A stretch of DNA of 6,100 nucleotides from Sulfuricellaceae bacterium. GTDB lineage: Bacteria; Pseudomonadota; Gammaproteobacteria; Burkholderiales; UBA9220. Location: the NCBI GenBank assembly GCA_019911985.1, contig JAIOJO010000455.1, positions 1-6,100 of the forward strand, read 5' to 3'. The first letter of the stretch is position 1. Every line of letters begins with the position of its first letter. A model generated the notes under the pieces. The model searched no databases and was not told the DNA's origin. It saw only the letters and a program-made list of their open reading frames with translations. Below, piece after piece: positions 1-5,691 of this stretch. A program made the translations under genes and the position numbers.

Positions 1-489
1 GATCTGGCGATCCGCCTCGCCCAGACCCTGCCGGATCGGGTGGTGGCGCGCAAGCTGATGGACATCCCTTATTTGGCATGCGCCGCCCCCGGCTATCTGG
101 ACGGCCGGCCGCCGCTGCAGTCGCCGCGGGATTTTGCGGCGCACAACTGCCTGTATTTCGCTTACGGCGGCTTCGGCGACACCTGGGTGTTCGACTCCCC
201 CTCCGGGCGCGAAAGCGTGCAGGTGGCGGGCAATTTCACCGTGAACAGCAGCGACGTGATACGCGACGCCTTGCTGGCGGGTTTGGGCATCGGCGTGCTG
301 CCCTCGTTCGCCGTCGAGGCGGAACTGCGCGACGGGCGGCTGCGGCAGATTCTGCCCGAATGGCGGCCGCAGGGGGCATTCGGCGCGGCGGCCTACGCAG
401 TGTGGCTGCCCGACCGCCATTTGCCGCCCAAGCTGCGCGTTTTCGTCGACTTTTTGCTGCAGCGGTGGGCGGAGACGTCTGGGGTATAA
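1..489 (+). CDS. LysR-family transcriptional regulator, C-terminal fragment (5' end outside window)
   Basis: The frame is open from base 1 to the TAA at 487-489, giving 162 residues. It reads as the second half of a LysR-type effector-binding domain: DLAIRL near the start, then a VARKL strand followed by YLACAAPGYL, the late SSDVIRDALLAGLGIGVLPSF segment (typical of the hinge-proximal part of these domains), and a closing LPPKLRVFVDFLLQRW helix. The N-terminal winged helix-turn-helix would lie upstream of the window, so no DNA target can be inferred. LysR proteins usually act as tetrameric cytoplasmic activators or repressors of a divergent gene, which is also out of view. The ligand is not predictable. 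parE begins 142 bases downstream on the same strand and is probably an independent unit. The family call is secure; the specific role is unknown. Confidence 0.88.
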   Translation, partial: DLAIRLAQTLPDRVVARKLMDIPYLACAAPGYLDGRPPLQSPRDFAAHNCLYFAYGGFGDTWVFDSPSGRESVQVAGNFTVNSSDVIRDALLAGLGIGVLPSFAVEAELRDGRLRQILPEWRPQGAFGAAAYAVWLPDRHLPPKLRVFVDFLLQRWAETSGV

Positions 490-490
490 T
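485..490 (+). promoter_or_regulatory. Candidate -10 hexamer overlapping the LysR stop codon
   Basis: A perfect TATAAT lies at 485-490, across the end of the LysR reading frame. No good -35 hexamer is found 16-18 bases upstream, and there is no TGn extension. If used, it would transcribe parE with a leader of roughly 130 bases. This rests on the hexamer alone. Confidence 0.25.
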
Positions 491-507
491 CCGCCGGAAC
501 CGGATTA
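487..507 (+). terminator. Small hairpin at the end of the LysR gene
   Basis: TAATCCG (487-493) pairs perfectly with CGGATTA (501-507) around a 7-base loop, starting at the LysR stop codon. An A-rich run follows instead of a T-run, so it is not a classical intrinsic terminator. It may only stabilise the 3' end or play no role. The rest of the LysR-parE gap (508-631) holds a second small hairpin, AAACGG/CCGTTT at 549-564, and no gene. Confidence 0.25.
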
Positions 508-631
508 AAAATCAGTGAACCGCAGAGACGACGCCAAGGCGTGGAGAAAAACGGCAGGCCGTTTCCCGTTCGGCTCCGGGCCGCGGTGGTCGATAAACGG
601 CTTTTTAAGCCCAAATAACTAGGAACGTGGA

Positions 632-2602
632 ATGAGCAAGGACTATTCCGATTCGTCGATCCGCGTGCTGCGCGGCCTGGAGCCGGTGAAGCAGCGGCCG
701 GGGATGTACACCCGCACCGACAATCCGCTGCACATCGTTCAGGAGGTCATCGACAATGCCGCCGACGAGGCGTTGGCGGGCTTCGCCAAAACGCTCACGG
801 TGCGCACCCACGGCGACGGCTCGGTGTCGGTCGGAGACGACGGGCGCGGCATCCCGGTGGGGATACACCCCGAGGAGGGCGTATCCACGGTGGAAGTGGT
901 GTTCACCCGGCTCCACGCCGGCGGCAAGTTCGACAAGACGGACGGCGGAGCCTACCAGTTTTCCGGCGGCTTGCACGGCGTCGGGGTATCGGTGACGAAT
1001 GCCTTGTCGCGTCGCCTGGAAGTGTCGGTGACGCGCGAAGGCGGAGTGCATCGCATCGCCTTTGCCGGCGGCGACGTGGCGGAGCCGCTGGCACTCGCCG
1101 GCAGCGCCGCCAAAAAGGCCTCCGGCACGCAGGTCAGGGTTTGGCCGGACGGAAAGTATTTCGATACCGCCGAGATACCCCTGGCCCAGTTGGAACGCGT
1201 GCTTCGCGCCAAGGCGGTGTTGCTGCCGGGGGTGCGGGTCAAGCTCCAGATCGAGGACAAGGACGGCCTCCTCAAGGACGAGAAGGAATGGTGTTACCAG
1301 GACGGTTTGGCCGACTACCTCAAGGCGCAGCTTTCCGATTACCTGATCGACGGGCTGTTCTGGAAATGCGCCAAATATGCGCCCGCCTCGCACGACACCT
1401 ACGCCGAGGGCGAAGGCGCGGAATGGGCTCTGGCGTGGACGGAGGAGGGCGGCGTGGTGCGCGAATCCTACGTCAACCTGATCCACACGCCGTCCGGCGG
1501 CACCCACGAGTCCGGTTTGCGCGACGGCCTGTTCGGCGCGATCAAGAGCTACATCGACCACCACAGCCTGCTGCCGAAGGGGGTCAAGCTCACCGCCGAC
1601 GACGTGTTCGGGCGGGTGTCCTACGTGCTCTCGGCGAAGATGATAGACCCGCAGTTCCAGGGGCAAACCAAGGATAGGCTGTCCTCGCGTGAGGCGGTTC
1701 GGCTGGTTTCCGGCATGGTGCGCGACCCGATGGAACTATGGCTGAACGAGCACCAGAACGAGGCGAAGAAAATCGCCGAAATGTCGATCAAGGCCGCGCA
1801 GGTGCGCCAGCGCGCCGGGCAGAAAATCGAAAAGCGCAAATCCTCCGGCGTGGCGGTGCTGCCGGGCAAGCTGGCCGATTGCATGTCGGAAACGCTGTCC
1901 GAGCGCGAACTGTTCCTGGTGGAAGGCGATTCCGCCGGCGGTTCCGCCAAGCAGGGCCGCAACAAGGACAACCAGGCCATCCTGCCCTTGCGCGGCAAGG
2001 TCTTGAACACCTGGGAGCACGATTCCAACCGCATCATCGCCAACAACGAAATCCACGATATTTCCGTGGCGCTGGGGGTGGACCCGCACGGGCCGGACGA
2101 TCGGCCCGACCTGTCCAACCTGCGCTATGCGCGCATCATCATTTTGTCCGACGCGGACGTCGACGGCAGTCACATCCAGGTGTTGCTGCTGACGTTGTTC
2201 TACCGCCATTTTCCGGCGCTGGTGCGCAACGGCCACATCTGCGTTGCGCAGCCGCCGCTCTACCGCGTGGACGTTCCCGCCCAGGGCAAGAACAAGCCGG
2301 CGCGCAAGTTCTATTGCCTGGACGACGGCGAACTCACCGCCACCACCGACCGCCTGCGCCAGGAAAAAGTGCGCGAAGCCTCGTGGCACGTCTCGCGCTT
2401 CAAGGGCCTGGGCGAAATGAACCCGATCCAGTTGTGGGAAACCACCCTCAACCCCGACACCCGCCGCCTGCTGGTCTTGAGCACCGAAGACTTCAGCGGC
2501 GGGGTGTGGACGGTGTTCAACAAACTGATGGCCAAAACCGAAGCCGCCTCGCGCCGCGCGTGGATGGAGGAGGAAGGGCATTTGATCGAGGCGGACGAGT
2601 AA
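632..2602 (+). CDS. parE: DNA topoisomerase IV subunit B (ParE)
   Basis: Full-length 656-residue ATPase subunit of topoisomerase IV, which with ParC decatenates daughter chromosomes and relaxes supercoils in the cytoplasm. The GHKL ATPase domain carries EVIDNAADE at 38-46 (general-base Glu38, Mg-binding Asn42), DDGRGIP at 69-75 and GGLHGVGVSVTNALS at 112-126. The transducer domain has the ATP-contacting QTKDRL at 345-350. The TOPRIM domain has LVEGDSAGG at 429-437 (metal Glu431), PLRGKVLN at 452-459 and LSDADVDGSH at 505-514 (Asp507/509/511). RFKGLGEMNP (589-598) closes the C-terminal part. Length and absence of an insertion in the TOPRIM region favour ParE over the longer proteobacterial GyrB. 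The ATG start has AGGAA at 621-625 and the family-typical MSKDYSDSSIRVLRGLEPVKQRPGMY beginning. All catalytic residues are present. It stands alone here, with parC not visible. GyrB is the only real alternative and is unlikely. Confidence 0.97.
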   Translation: MSKDYSDSSIRVLRGLEPVKQRPGMYTRTDNPLHIVQEVIDNAADEALAGFAKTLTVRTHGDGSVSVGDDGRGIPVGIHPEEGVSTVEVVFTRLHAGGKFDKTDGGAYQFSGGLHGVGVSVTNALSRRLEVSVTREGGVHRIAFAGGDVAEPLALAGSAAKKASGTQVRVWPDGKYFDTAEIPLAQLERVLRAKAVLLPGVRVKLQIEDKDGLLKDEKEWCYQDGLADYLKAQLSDYLIDGLFWKCAKYAPASHDTYAEGEGAEWALAWTEEGGVVRESYVNLIHTPSGGTHESGLRDGLFGAIKSYIDHHSLLPKGVKLTADDVFGRVSYVLSAKMIDPQFQGQTKDRLSSREAVRLVSGMVRDPMELWLNEHQNEAKKIAEMSIKAAQVRQRAGQKIEKRKSSGVAVLPGKLADCMSETLSERELFLVEGDSAGGSAKQGRNKDNQAILPLRGKVLNTWEHDSNRIIANNEIHDISVALGVDPHGPDDRPDLSNLRYARIIILSDADVDGSHIQVLLLTLFYRHFPALVRNGHICVAQPPLYRVDVPAQGKNKPARKFYCLDDGELTATTDRLRQEKVREASWHVSRFKGLGEMNPIQLWETTLNPDTRRLLVLSTEDFSGGVWTVFNKLMAKTEAASRRAWMEEEGHLIEADE

Positions 2603-2605
2603 GCG

Positions 2606-2653
2606 GGTGATGAGGGATGGGTGATGAGGGGAATTTACCCATTACTCATCACC
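2606..2653. repeat. GGTGATGAG repeat and hairpin between convergent genes
   Basis: GGTGATGAG occurs at 2606-2614 and again at 2620-2628, and its exact reverse complement CTCATCACC lies at 2645-2653. The second copy and the complement form a 9-bp perfect stem with a 16-base loop; the first copy could compete for the same partner. It begins three bases after the parE stop and overlaps the stop codon of the convergent methyltransferase gene. It could end or protect transcripts from both sides, but neither strand has a T-run, so a Rho-independent mechanism is not supported. Confidence 0.5.
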
Positions 2654-3302
2654 GGCTTCCCGTCACCGTCAGCACCATGCCTGCCAAATGGCTGGCGCAG
2701 CAAACCTCATGCAAACCCGCCGCGCTGAAATACTCCAGAACCGTGTCCCGCTGCATTTTCGGCGCGCGGCGGTGCCAGGTTCTTAAGGCCTCGCGGGAAA
2801 ACCCGGATAAATTCAGGCGATCGGCCAGCTTGGCGATAGCCTCGCCGCTCATGCCCGCTTGCGGCACCAGCACCGAAACCGTCCCGCCGGGCCTGCATAC
2901 CCGTGCCATTTCACTCATCGCGGCTTCCGGCTCGGCCAGGATGTTGAGCAAGGACGCCGCGATCACGAAATCGAAGCGCTCGTTTGCATAGGGCAAGTCC
3001 AAGGCGCTGGCGAGCTCGAAGCGCGCCACGCCGGGGTTCGCCGCCTGCGCCTTGCGCAGCATGCGCGGCGACGTATCCACGCCGTGCGCCAGCGCGCCGC
3101 GCTGCGCCAAATGGCGGGTAAGCCGCCCCGTCGCACATCCCACTTCCAAGATCGAATCGCCCGCCTGGCAGCCTAGGCTATCGGCCCAGCTACACAATGC
3201 GTCGCGGTACCAGGGCAAGGCGTTGATTTTGTCGAACAGCGTCGCGGGGCTGAAGTACAAGCAGGTCAGGATGTACAGCCGGTGAATACGTTCCAGGCTC
3301 AA
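2649..3302 (-). CDS. Class I SAM-dependent methyltransferase
   Basis: A 217-residue Rossmann-fold methyltransferase of the Methyltransf_11/25 type, predicted to be cytosolic or at the inner face of the membrane. Motif I is ILEVGCATG at 51-59, the acidic residue that holds the SAM ribose is Asp76 in GVDTSP, a motif II-like strand is FDFVIAASLLNIL at 110-122, and RPGG at 137-140 precedes the next strand. The first 45 residues (LYILTCLYFSPATLFDKINALPWYRD and following) are hydrophobic and may dock on a membrane or on the partner protein. The start is TTG at 3302, whose TTGA overlaps the upstream stop, with a weak G-rich Shine-Dalgarno about 9 bases before it. The next in-frame ATG is internal to the SAM fold, so a later start is excluded. 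The acceptor substrate is unknown; small molecules, quinones or lipids are all possible. It is translationally coupled to the upstream membrane protein. Confidence 0.85.
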   Translation of the reverse strand: MSLERIHRLYILTCLYFSPATLFDKINALPWYRDALCSWADSLGCQAGDSILEVGCATGRLTRHLAQRGALAHGVDTSPRMLRKAQAANPGVARFELASALDLPYANERFDFVIAASLLNILAEPEAAMSEMARVCRPGGTVSVLVPQAGMSGEAIAKLADRLNLSGFSREALRTWHRRAPKMQRDTVLEYFSAAGLHEVCCASHLAGMVLTVTGSR

Positions 3303-3694
3303 GCCGCCGCGCCCCCGGCGGCAGGCTGCTTGGGCCGCCACAGCGCCAGCAGCAGGATAATCCAGATTGCGTTGAACATCGGGAATGCCGATAGCGACAG
3401 CGGAACCGCGCCCGTTGCTGTGTAGAAAATCCCCGCGCCCAGATCGATCGTTTGAATCAGAATCATCGTGTTTATCCACAGCACGTGCTGCGCGGGCGCG
3501 CCGGAGACGACGATCAAGGCGATGCCGTAGCCGATAAAACGCGCTGCCAGCATGCCGAGCGGATAATAAATATCGGCTTGCGGCGCGGAATGCCCCATGG
3601 CATGGAGAAAAAACGCCGGGGCAAAGAGATAGGCCAGCCCCAAAACAATTTGTATGCCACCCACGGCTTTCAACAGATAAGCGAGTTTTTTCAA
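3299..3694 (-). CDS. Small four-helix integral membrane protein, unknown function
   Basis: 131 residues with four predicted transmembrane helices at about 7-29 (KAVGGIQIVLGLAYLFAP), 46-65 (LGMLAARFIGYGIALIVVSG), 72-94 and 103-119 (MFNAIWIILLLALW), plus a short Pro/Gly/Ala tail. There is no clear signal peptidase site or catalytic motif, so an inner-membrane location is inferred. The overall shape recalls DUF4345/DoxX-like small membrane proteins, but I cannot assign the family. The start is TTG at 3694, chosen because an excellent AAGGAG lies six bases upstream and MKKLAYLL is a normal N-terminus; the open frame further upstream runs into the divergent control region. It is first in a two-gene unit, and its stop overlaps the methyltransferase start, so the two products probably act together. 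Divergent transcription from an HxlR regulator suggests control by that protein. Confidence 0.75.
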   Translation of the reverse strand: MKKLAYLLKAVGGIQIVLGLAYLFAPAFFLHAMGHSAPQADIYYPLGMLAARFIGYGIALIVVSGAPAQHVLWINTMILIQTIDLGAGIFYTATGAVPLSLSAFPMFNAIWIILLLALWRPKQPAAGGAAA

Positions 3695-3700
3695 GCTGTT

Positions 3701-3706
3701 CTCCTT
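3701..3706 (-). promoter_or_regulatory. Strong Shine-Dalgarno that fixes a TTG start
   Basis: On the minus strand AAGGAG (complement of ctcctt) lies six bases before the TTG at 3694-3692. This spacing is ideal, and there is no competing ATG or GTG nearby. It sets the start of the four-helix membrane protein and shows that the minus-strand frame should not be extended into the control region. Confidence 0.75.
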
Positions 3707-3742
3707 GGCGATGAATAAGTGCTGGCCGAAATGTAGCACCTG

Positions 3743-3778
3743 AACTATCCTTTCGGAAGTAGTTACCGTTTGGAAACT
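3743..3778. promoter_or_regulatory. Candidate tandem operators for the HxlR-family regulator
   Basis: Within the 105-base divergent gap, AGTTACC-GTTT-GGAAACT (3761-3778) is an interrupted palindrome with 6 of 7 arm positions complementary. Directly upstream, AACTA (3743-3747) and TAGTT (3760-3764) form a second, partly overlapping inverted pair whose inner part is TCC-TTTC-GGA. The pattern CC-N4-GGAA recurs 17 bases apart (3749 and 3766), so two dimers could bind in tandem. TATCCT at 3746-3751 could serve as a plus-strand -10. TGCTACATT on the minus strand, just left of the operators, could serve as an extended -10 for the membrane-protein unit. A repressor bound here would block both. This is inferred from symmetry and location only. 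Confidence 0.45.
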
Positions 3779-3799
3779 TAGGGATGGAAAAGTAAAGCC

Positions 3800-4114
3800 A
3801 TGACCAACGAAGCCCCCTGTACGGAAGAATGCCCCGTCCATAAAACCGCAAAAATCATCGAGGGGAAATGGACGACCTTGATCGTCCGCGATCTGCTGGG
3901 CGGCAAGAAGCGCTATTCCGAGCTGCAAAGAAGCCTGGAAAAAATCAGCCCCAAACTGCTCGTCGCCCGCTTGCGCCTGCTGGAAAAGAACCGGCTGGTC
4001 ACGCGCACCGTATACCCGACGGTTCCGGCCACGACGGAATACGAGCTTACGCCCTTGGGCAGGCAACTGGAGCAGGTGATAGCGTCGATGAGCGCGTTCG
4101 GGAAATTGCTGTAG
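3800..4114 (+). CDS. HxlR-family winged helix-turn-helix transcriptional regulator
   Basis: A 104-residue protein that is all wHTH, the normal size for the HxlR (DUF24) family of dimeric cytosolic regulators. The diagnostic features are CPVHKTAKIIEGKWTTLIVRDLL at 11-33, the SELQRSLEKISPKLLVARLRLLEKNRLV recognition region at 40-67, the wing RTVYPTVPATTEYELTPLG at 69-87, and a C-terminal dimer helix. Cys7 and Cys11 sit ahead of the first helix; Cys11 matches the conserved N-terminal cysteine that senses thiol-reactive quinones or aldehydes in family members such as YodB and HypR. That suggests, without proving, redox or electrophile sensing. The ATG start has only a weak upstream GGAAA (3786-3790). 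It is divergent from the membrane protein/methyltransferase unit across a palindrome-bearing gap, so autoregulation and repression of that unit are likely. Confidence 0.92.
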   Translation: MTNEAPCTEECPVHKTAKIIEGKWTTLIVRDLLGGKKRYSELQRSLEKISPKLLVARLRLLEKNRLVTRTVYPTVPATTEYELTPLGRQLEQVIASMSAFGKLL

Positions 4115-4178
4115 GAGGCGAGTATGCGCTCTATGGGGAGATTTGACGTTATTTTGTTAGGCTTGTAAGGTCGACAGC

Positions 4179-4439
4179 TTAGCCAATAAGCCGGTCGTAA
4201 TCAGCATGACTGCCAATCCAGAACCATTGAACGCCTTCCTCAACGGGAACACCCAATGCCCGGTAATAAAGCCCAACTCGAACGCTACGAAACCGCCCGG
4301 AACAAACGGGCTTGAATTGCAGGGAAGGATGAGAAGGATTTTGCTTTAGTAGCGTGTAGTTTCGTAGGGCGAGTTGCTGAGTCTCGGCAGGCAAGGATTC
4401 AAAGCAGGTCCAGAATTTGGAAGAGGCAAAATGCCTCAA
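4179..4439 (-). CDS. Type II toxin-antitoxin system toxin, RelE/ParE-like
   Basis: An 86-residue basic protein of the compact RelE/ParE fold. It has an N-terminal FWTCFESLPAETQQLALRNY helix pair, then LLKQNPSHPSLQFKPV, the central strand RSVRVGLYYRALGV at 51-64 and the closing WFWIGSHADYDRLIG at 72-86. The last motif (His78, Tyr81) is a hallmark of the family branch usually annotated as RelE/ParE toxin. Relatives in the superfamily are mRNA interferases or gyrase poisons; the sequence does not settle which applies here. The start is taken as TTG at 4439, giving MRHFASSKFW. It overlaps the antitoxin stop by TTGA and has GGAAAGG about 10 bases upstream. No internal ATG would preserve the fold. 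It is co-transcribed after its antitoxin and is apparently intact. Base composition is less GC-rich than parE, consistent with acquisition. Confidence 0.85.
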   Translation of the reverse strand: MRHFASSKFWTCFESLPAETQQLALRNYTLLKQNPSHPSLQFKPVCSGRFRSVRVGLYYRALGVPVEEGVQWFWIGSHADYDRLIG

Positions 4440-4639
4440 AACTCGCGAGCCTTTCCGCTCCGATAGTCGGCCAAGGCCTCATCGGCGAGCACATCTAGTT
4501 TTCCAGAGGCTGCATCAGCCTCGATCTGGGCGTCCCAATTGGACGAGTCGAACTCTGTGAACCAGCGACGAAATTCGGCGAGATCGGATGGCGGAAGTTT
4601 TTGAATTGCTATTTCAATGGCTTCGATGGTAGTGGACAT
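4436..4639 (-). CDS. Type II antitoxin for the downstream RelE/ParE-like toxin
   Basis: A 67-residue acidic protein that starts MSTTIEAIEIAIQKLPPSDLAEFRRWFTEF and ends DEALADYRSGKAREF. The pattern LPPSDLAEFRxWFxEFD, then WDxQIExDAxSGKLDxLxxEALADYRxGKxREF, is what I know from short antitoxins paired with this kind of toxin. No ribbon-helix-helix or HTH domain is evident, so whether it binds its own promoter is open. The ATG at 4639 is preferred because GGAG lies nine bases upstream; a TTG five codons earlier overlaps that Shine-Dalgarno and is unlikely. Its stop overlaps the toxin start, the usual antitoxin-first arrangement that keeps antitoxin in excess. Confidence 0.82.
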   Translation of the reverse strand: MSTTIEAIEIAIQKLPPSDLAEFRRWFTEFDSSNWDAQIEADAASGKLDVLADEALADYRSGKAREF

Positions 4640-4668
4640 AAATAATTGCTCCAAAAATCAACGACCCA

Positions 4669-4677
4669 AGGATACCA
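4669..4677 (-). promoter_or_regulatory. Candidate extended -10 promoter of the toxin-antitoxin operon
   Basis: On the minus strand TGGTATCCT (complement of 4669-4677) is an extended -10 (TGn-TATnnT) 30 bases upstream of the antitoxin ATG. TTAGCC, 17 bases further upstream, is only a weak -35, which fits the extended -10 type. The surrounding CCA-N8-TGG symmetry could be an operator, but this is weak. Confidence 0.4.
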
Positions 4678-4737
4678 GAATTGTGTGGAATGGCTAACTA
4701 AGCTGTAGAAAAACCCAATTCAGAACCCCTAGGTTGG

Positions 4738-4774
4738 AAAAGAGTTGAGGGGTCACAAAAGAGTTGGGGGGTCA
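4738..4774. repeat. Two tandem copies of a 19-bp repeat left of the transposase
   Basis: AAAAGAGTTGAGGGGTCA (4738-4755) is followed after one base by AAAAGAGTTGGGGGGTCA (4757-4774), 17 of 18 identical with a 19-base period. The second copy runs directly into the GTCAAGTCTTGAC palindrome at 4771-4783. Read outward from the transposase, both give TGACCCC-YCAACTCTTTT. Confidence 0.8.
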
Positions 4775-4784
4775 AGTCTTGACA
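4768..4784 (-). repeat. Left inverted copy of TGTCAAGACYTGACCCC
   Basis: On the minus strand 4784-4768 reads TGTCAAGACTTGACCCC. It differs by one base from the right copy at 5675-5691, and both point away from the transposase gene. The core GTCAAGTCTTGAC (4771-4783) is a perfect 6-bp-arm palindrome around one base. It begins nine bases after the transposase stop codon. Confidence 0.8.
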
Positions 4785-4792
4785 TCATATTT

Positions 4793-5644
4793 TTATCTCT
4801 CCCCCTTGATCACCTTGCTCACCGTAGAATAGTGCAGCCCGGCATGACGAGCAATCGCTGCCATGGAATAGCCATAGTCCAGATACGCCTTCCGAATAGC
4901 CTCGTCGCGCAAGACCTTATCGCCTTGAACCGCTTTTGCGAACATCAGTCCCAGAGTTGGCCGGTGCAGCAAACGCTGGGTGCGCGGGATTTCCTTCAAG
5001 TCGCGCGCACCCTCAAGCAACGGGCGCATCTTCTCCACAAAGGCTTCCGATCCCAGCAACGCCTGGCCTCTTACCGCAGACCAAGGGGCCGAAAGGCCAG
5101 CACCTTCAGCCACAAACGCAGCGTAGCGCCGCCGGGCTACAGCGCGCGTTTTAACAAATTGGCCCAGCACCCAGTCCGTTTCAAGCCACGCTGGGCATGC
5201 GGCCAGCCCCATCGTTGCCGGGTAACTGCTCCAGGCGTAATGCTCAATTTGTTCTACCATGCCGGCGCGTATCGGGTTGAGCACGACATAGCGGCACAAC
5301 TCCGGCAGGTAGCTGTCGCGATCCACCACAATCGCCTTGAATCGCCCCTGGAACACATGCCCCACGCGCCCATGGCGCCGGTTGAAGCGTTGAGTGTAGA
5401 CGCCGTTCAGTTGCCGCATGCCCAGCGACAGGTTGCCTTCCGGCGTCTCGATAAGCAGATGAAAATGATTGTCCATCAGGCAGTAGGCGTGACACAGCCA
5501 ACCCAAGCGCGCCACCACTTCGCCAAGGCAGCCCAGAAACAACGTACGATCCTCATCATCAAGAAAGATCGCATTCCGCGCGTTGCCACGCGAAGTGACG
5601 TGATAGATCGCGCCGGGAAACTCAAGTCGGAGGGGTCGGGCCAT
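4793..5644 (-). CDS. REP-associated tyrosine transposase (RAYT, Y1/HUH family)
   Basis: An intact 283-residue IS200/IS605-like Y1 transposase of the RAYT branch. It begins MARPLRLEFPGAIYHVTSRGN, as these proteins do. The HUH metal site is NHFHLL with His60 and His62, and the nicking tyrosine is most likely Tyr119 in LCRYVVLNPIRAGMV. WSSYPA at 138-143 is another family landmark. A C-terminal extension carries a helix-turn-helix at about 257-280 (YSMAAIARHAGLHYSTVSKVI) that may contribute DNA recognition. The enzyme would cut single-stranded DNA at REP-like hairpins through a 5'-phosphotyrosine. The ATG at 5644 is fixed by the conserved N-terminus, yet no clear Shine-Dalgarno precedes it (the upstream bases are CTGCCCCC), so translation may be weak. 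All catalytic residues are present and no frameshift is seen. The repeats on both sides are candidate substrates. Confidence 0.93.
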   Translation of the reverse strand: MARPLRLEFPGAIYHVTSRGNARNAIFLDDEDRTLFLGCLGEVVARLGWLCHAYCLMDNHFHLLIETPEGNLSLGMRQLNGVYTQRFNRRHGRVGHVFQGRFKAIVVDRDSYLPELCRYVVLNPIRAGMVEQIEHYAWSSYPATMGLAACPAWLETDWVLGQFVKTRAVARRRYAAFVAEGAGLSAPWSAVRGQALLGSEAFVEKMRPLLEGARDLKEIPRTQRLLHRPTLGLMFAKAVQGDKVLRDEAIRKAYLDYGYSMAAIARHAGLHYSTVSKVIKGER

Positions 5645-5674
5645 GGGGGCAGATTAGCTTGCCGGAAACTGTCG

Positions 5675-5691
5675 TGTCAAGACCTGACCCC
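5675..5691 (+). repeat. Right inverted copy of TGTCAAGACYTGACCCC
   Basis: TGTCAAGACCTGACCCC lies 31 bases upstream of the transposase start codon and is in opposite orientation to the left copy, with one mismatch. Its core GTCAAG-A-CCTGAC is an imperfect hairpin with one A/C mismatch. It runs straight into the tandem CCCCTTCTGTG array. Confidence 0.8.

Noticed and set aside
549..564. AAACGG/CCGTTT hairpin as a terminator upstream of parE
   Set aside because: On the plus strand the T-run stops at three bases. On the minus strand, where T residues follow, no gene reads into it.
605..1666. Long minus-strand open frame (353 codons) across the first half of parE
   Set aside because: It is antisense to a secure parE gene with all catalytic motifs. 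Long antisense frames are expected at this GC content, and its translation shows no recognisable fold.
1736..2610. Open frames of 281 codons (minus) and 290 codons (plus, other phase) across the second half of parE
   Set aside because: Both overlap the conserved TOPRIM region of parE and have biased Arg/Gly/Ala-rich or His/Val-rich compositions typical of shadow frames.
2617..2991. 124-codon plus-strand open frame downstream of parE
   Set aside because: It starts within the GGTGATGAG repeat and is antisense to the methyltransferase C-terminal region, with no family resemblance.
3303..3851. N-terminal extension of the methyltransferase frame to about 400 residues
   Set aside because: The extension would overlap the whole membrane-protein gene in another phase and the HxlR start. 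The TTGA-coupled start at 3302 gives a normal-sized methyltransferase.
3695..4066. N-terminal extension of the membrane-protein frame into the HxlR gene
   Set aside because: It is antisense to the HxlR coding region and crosses the control region. An ideal AAGGAG six bases before TTG at 3694 marks the real start.
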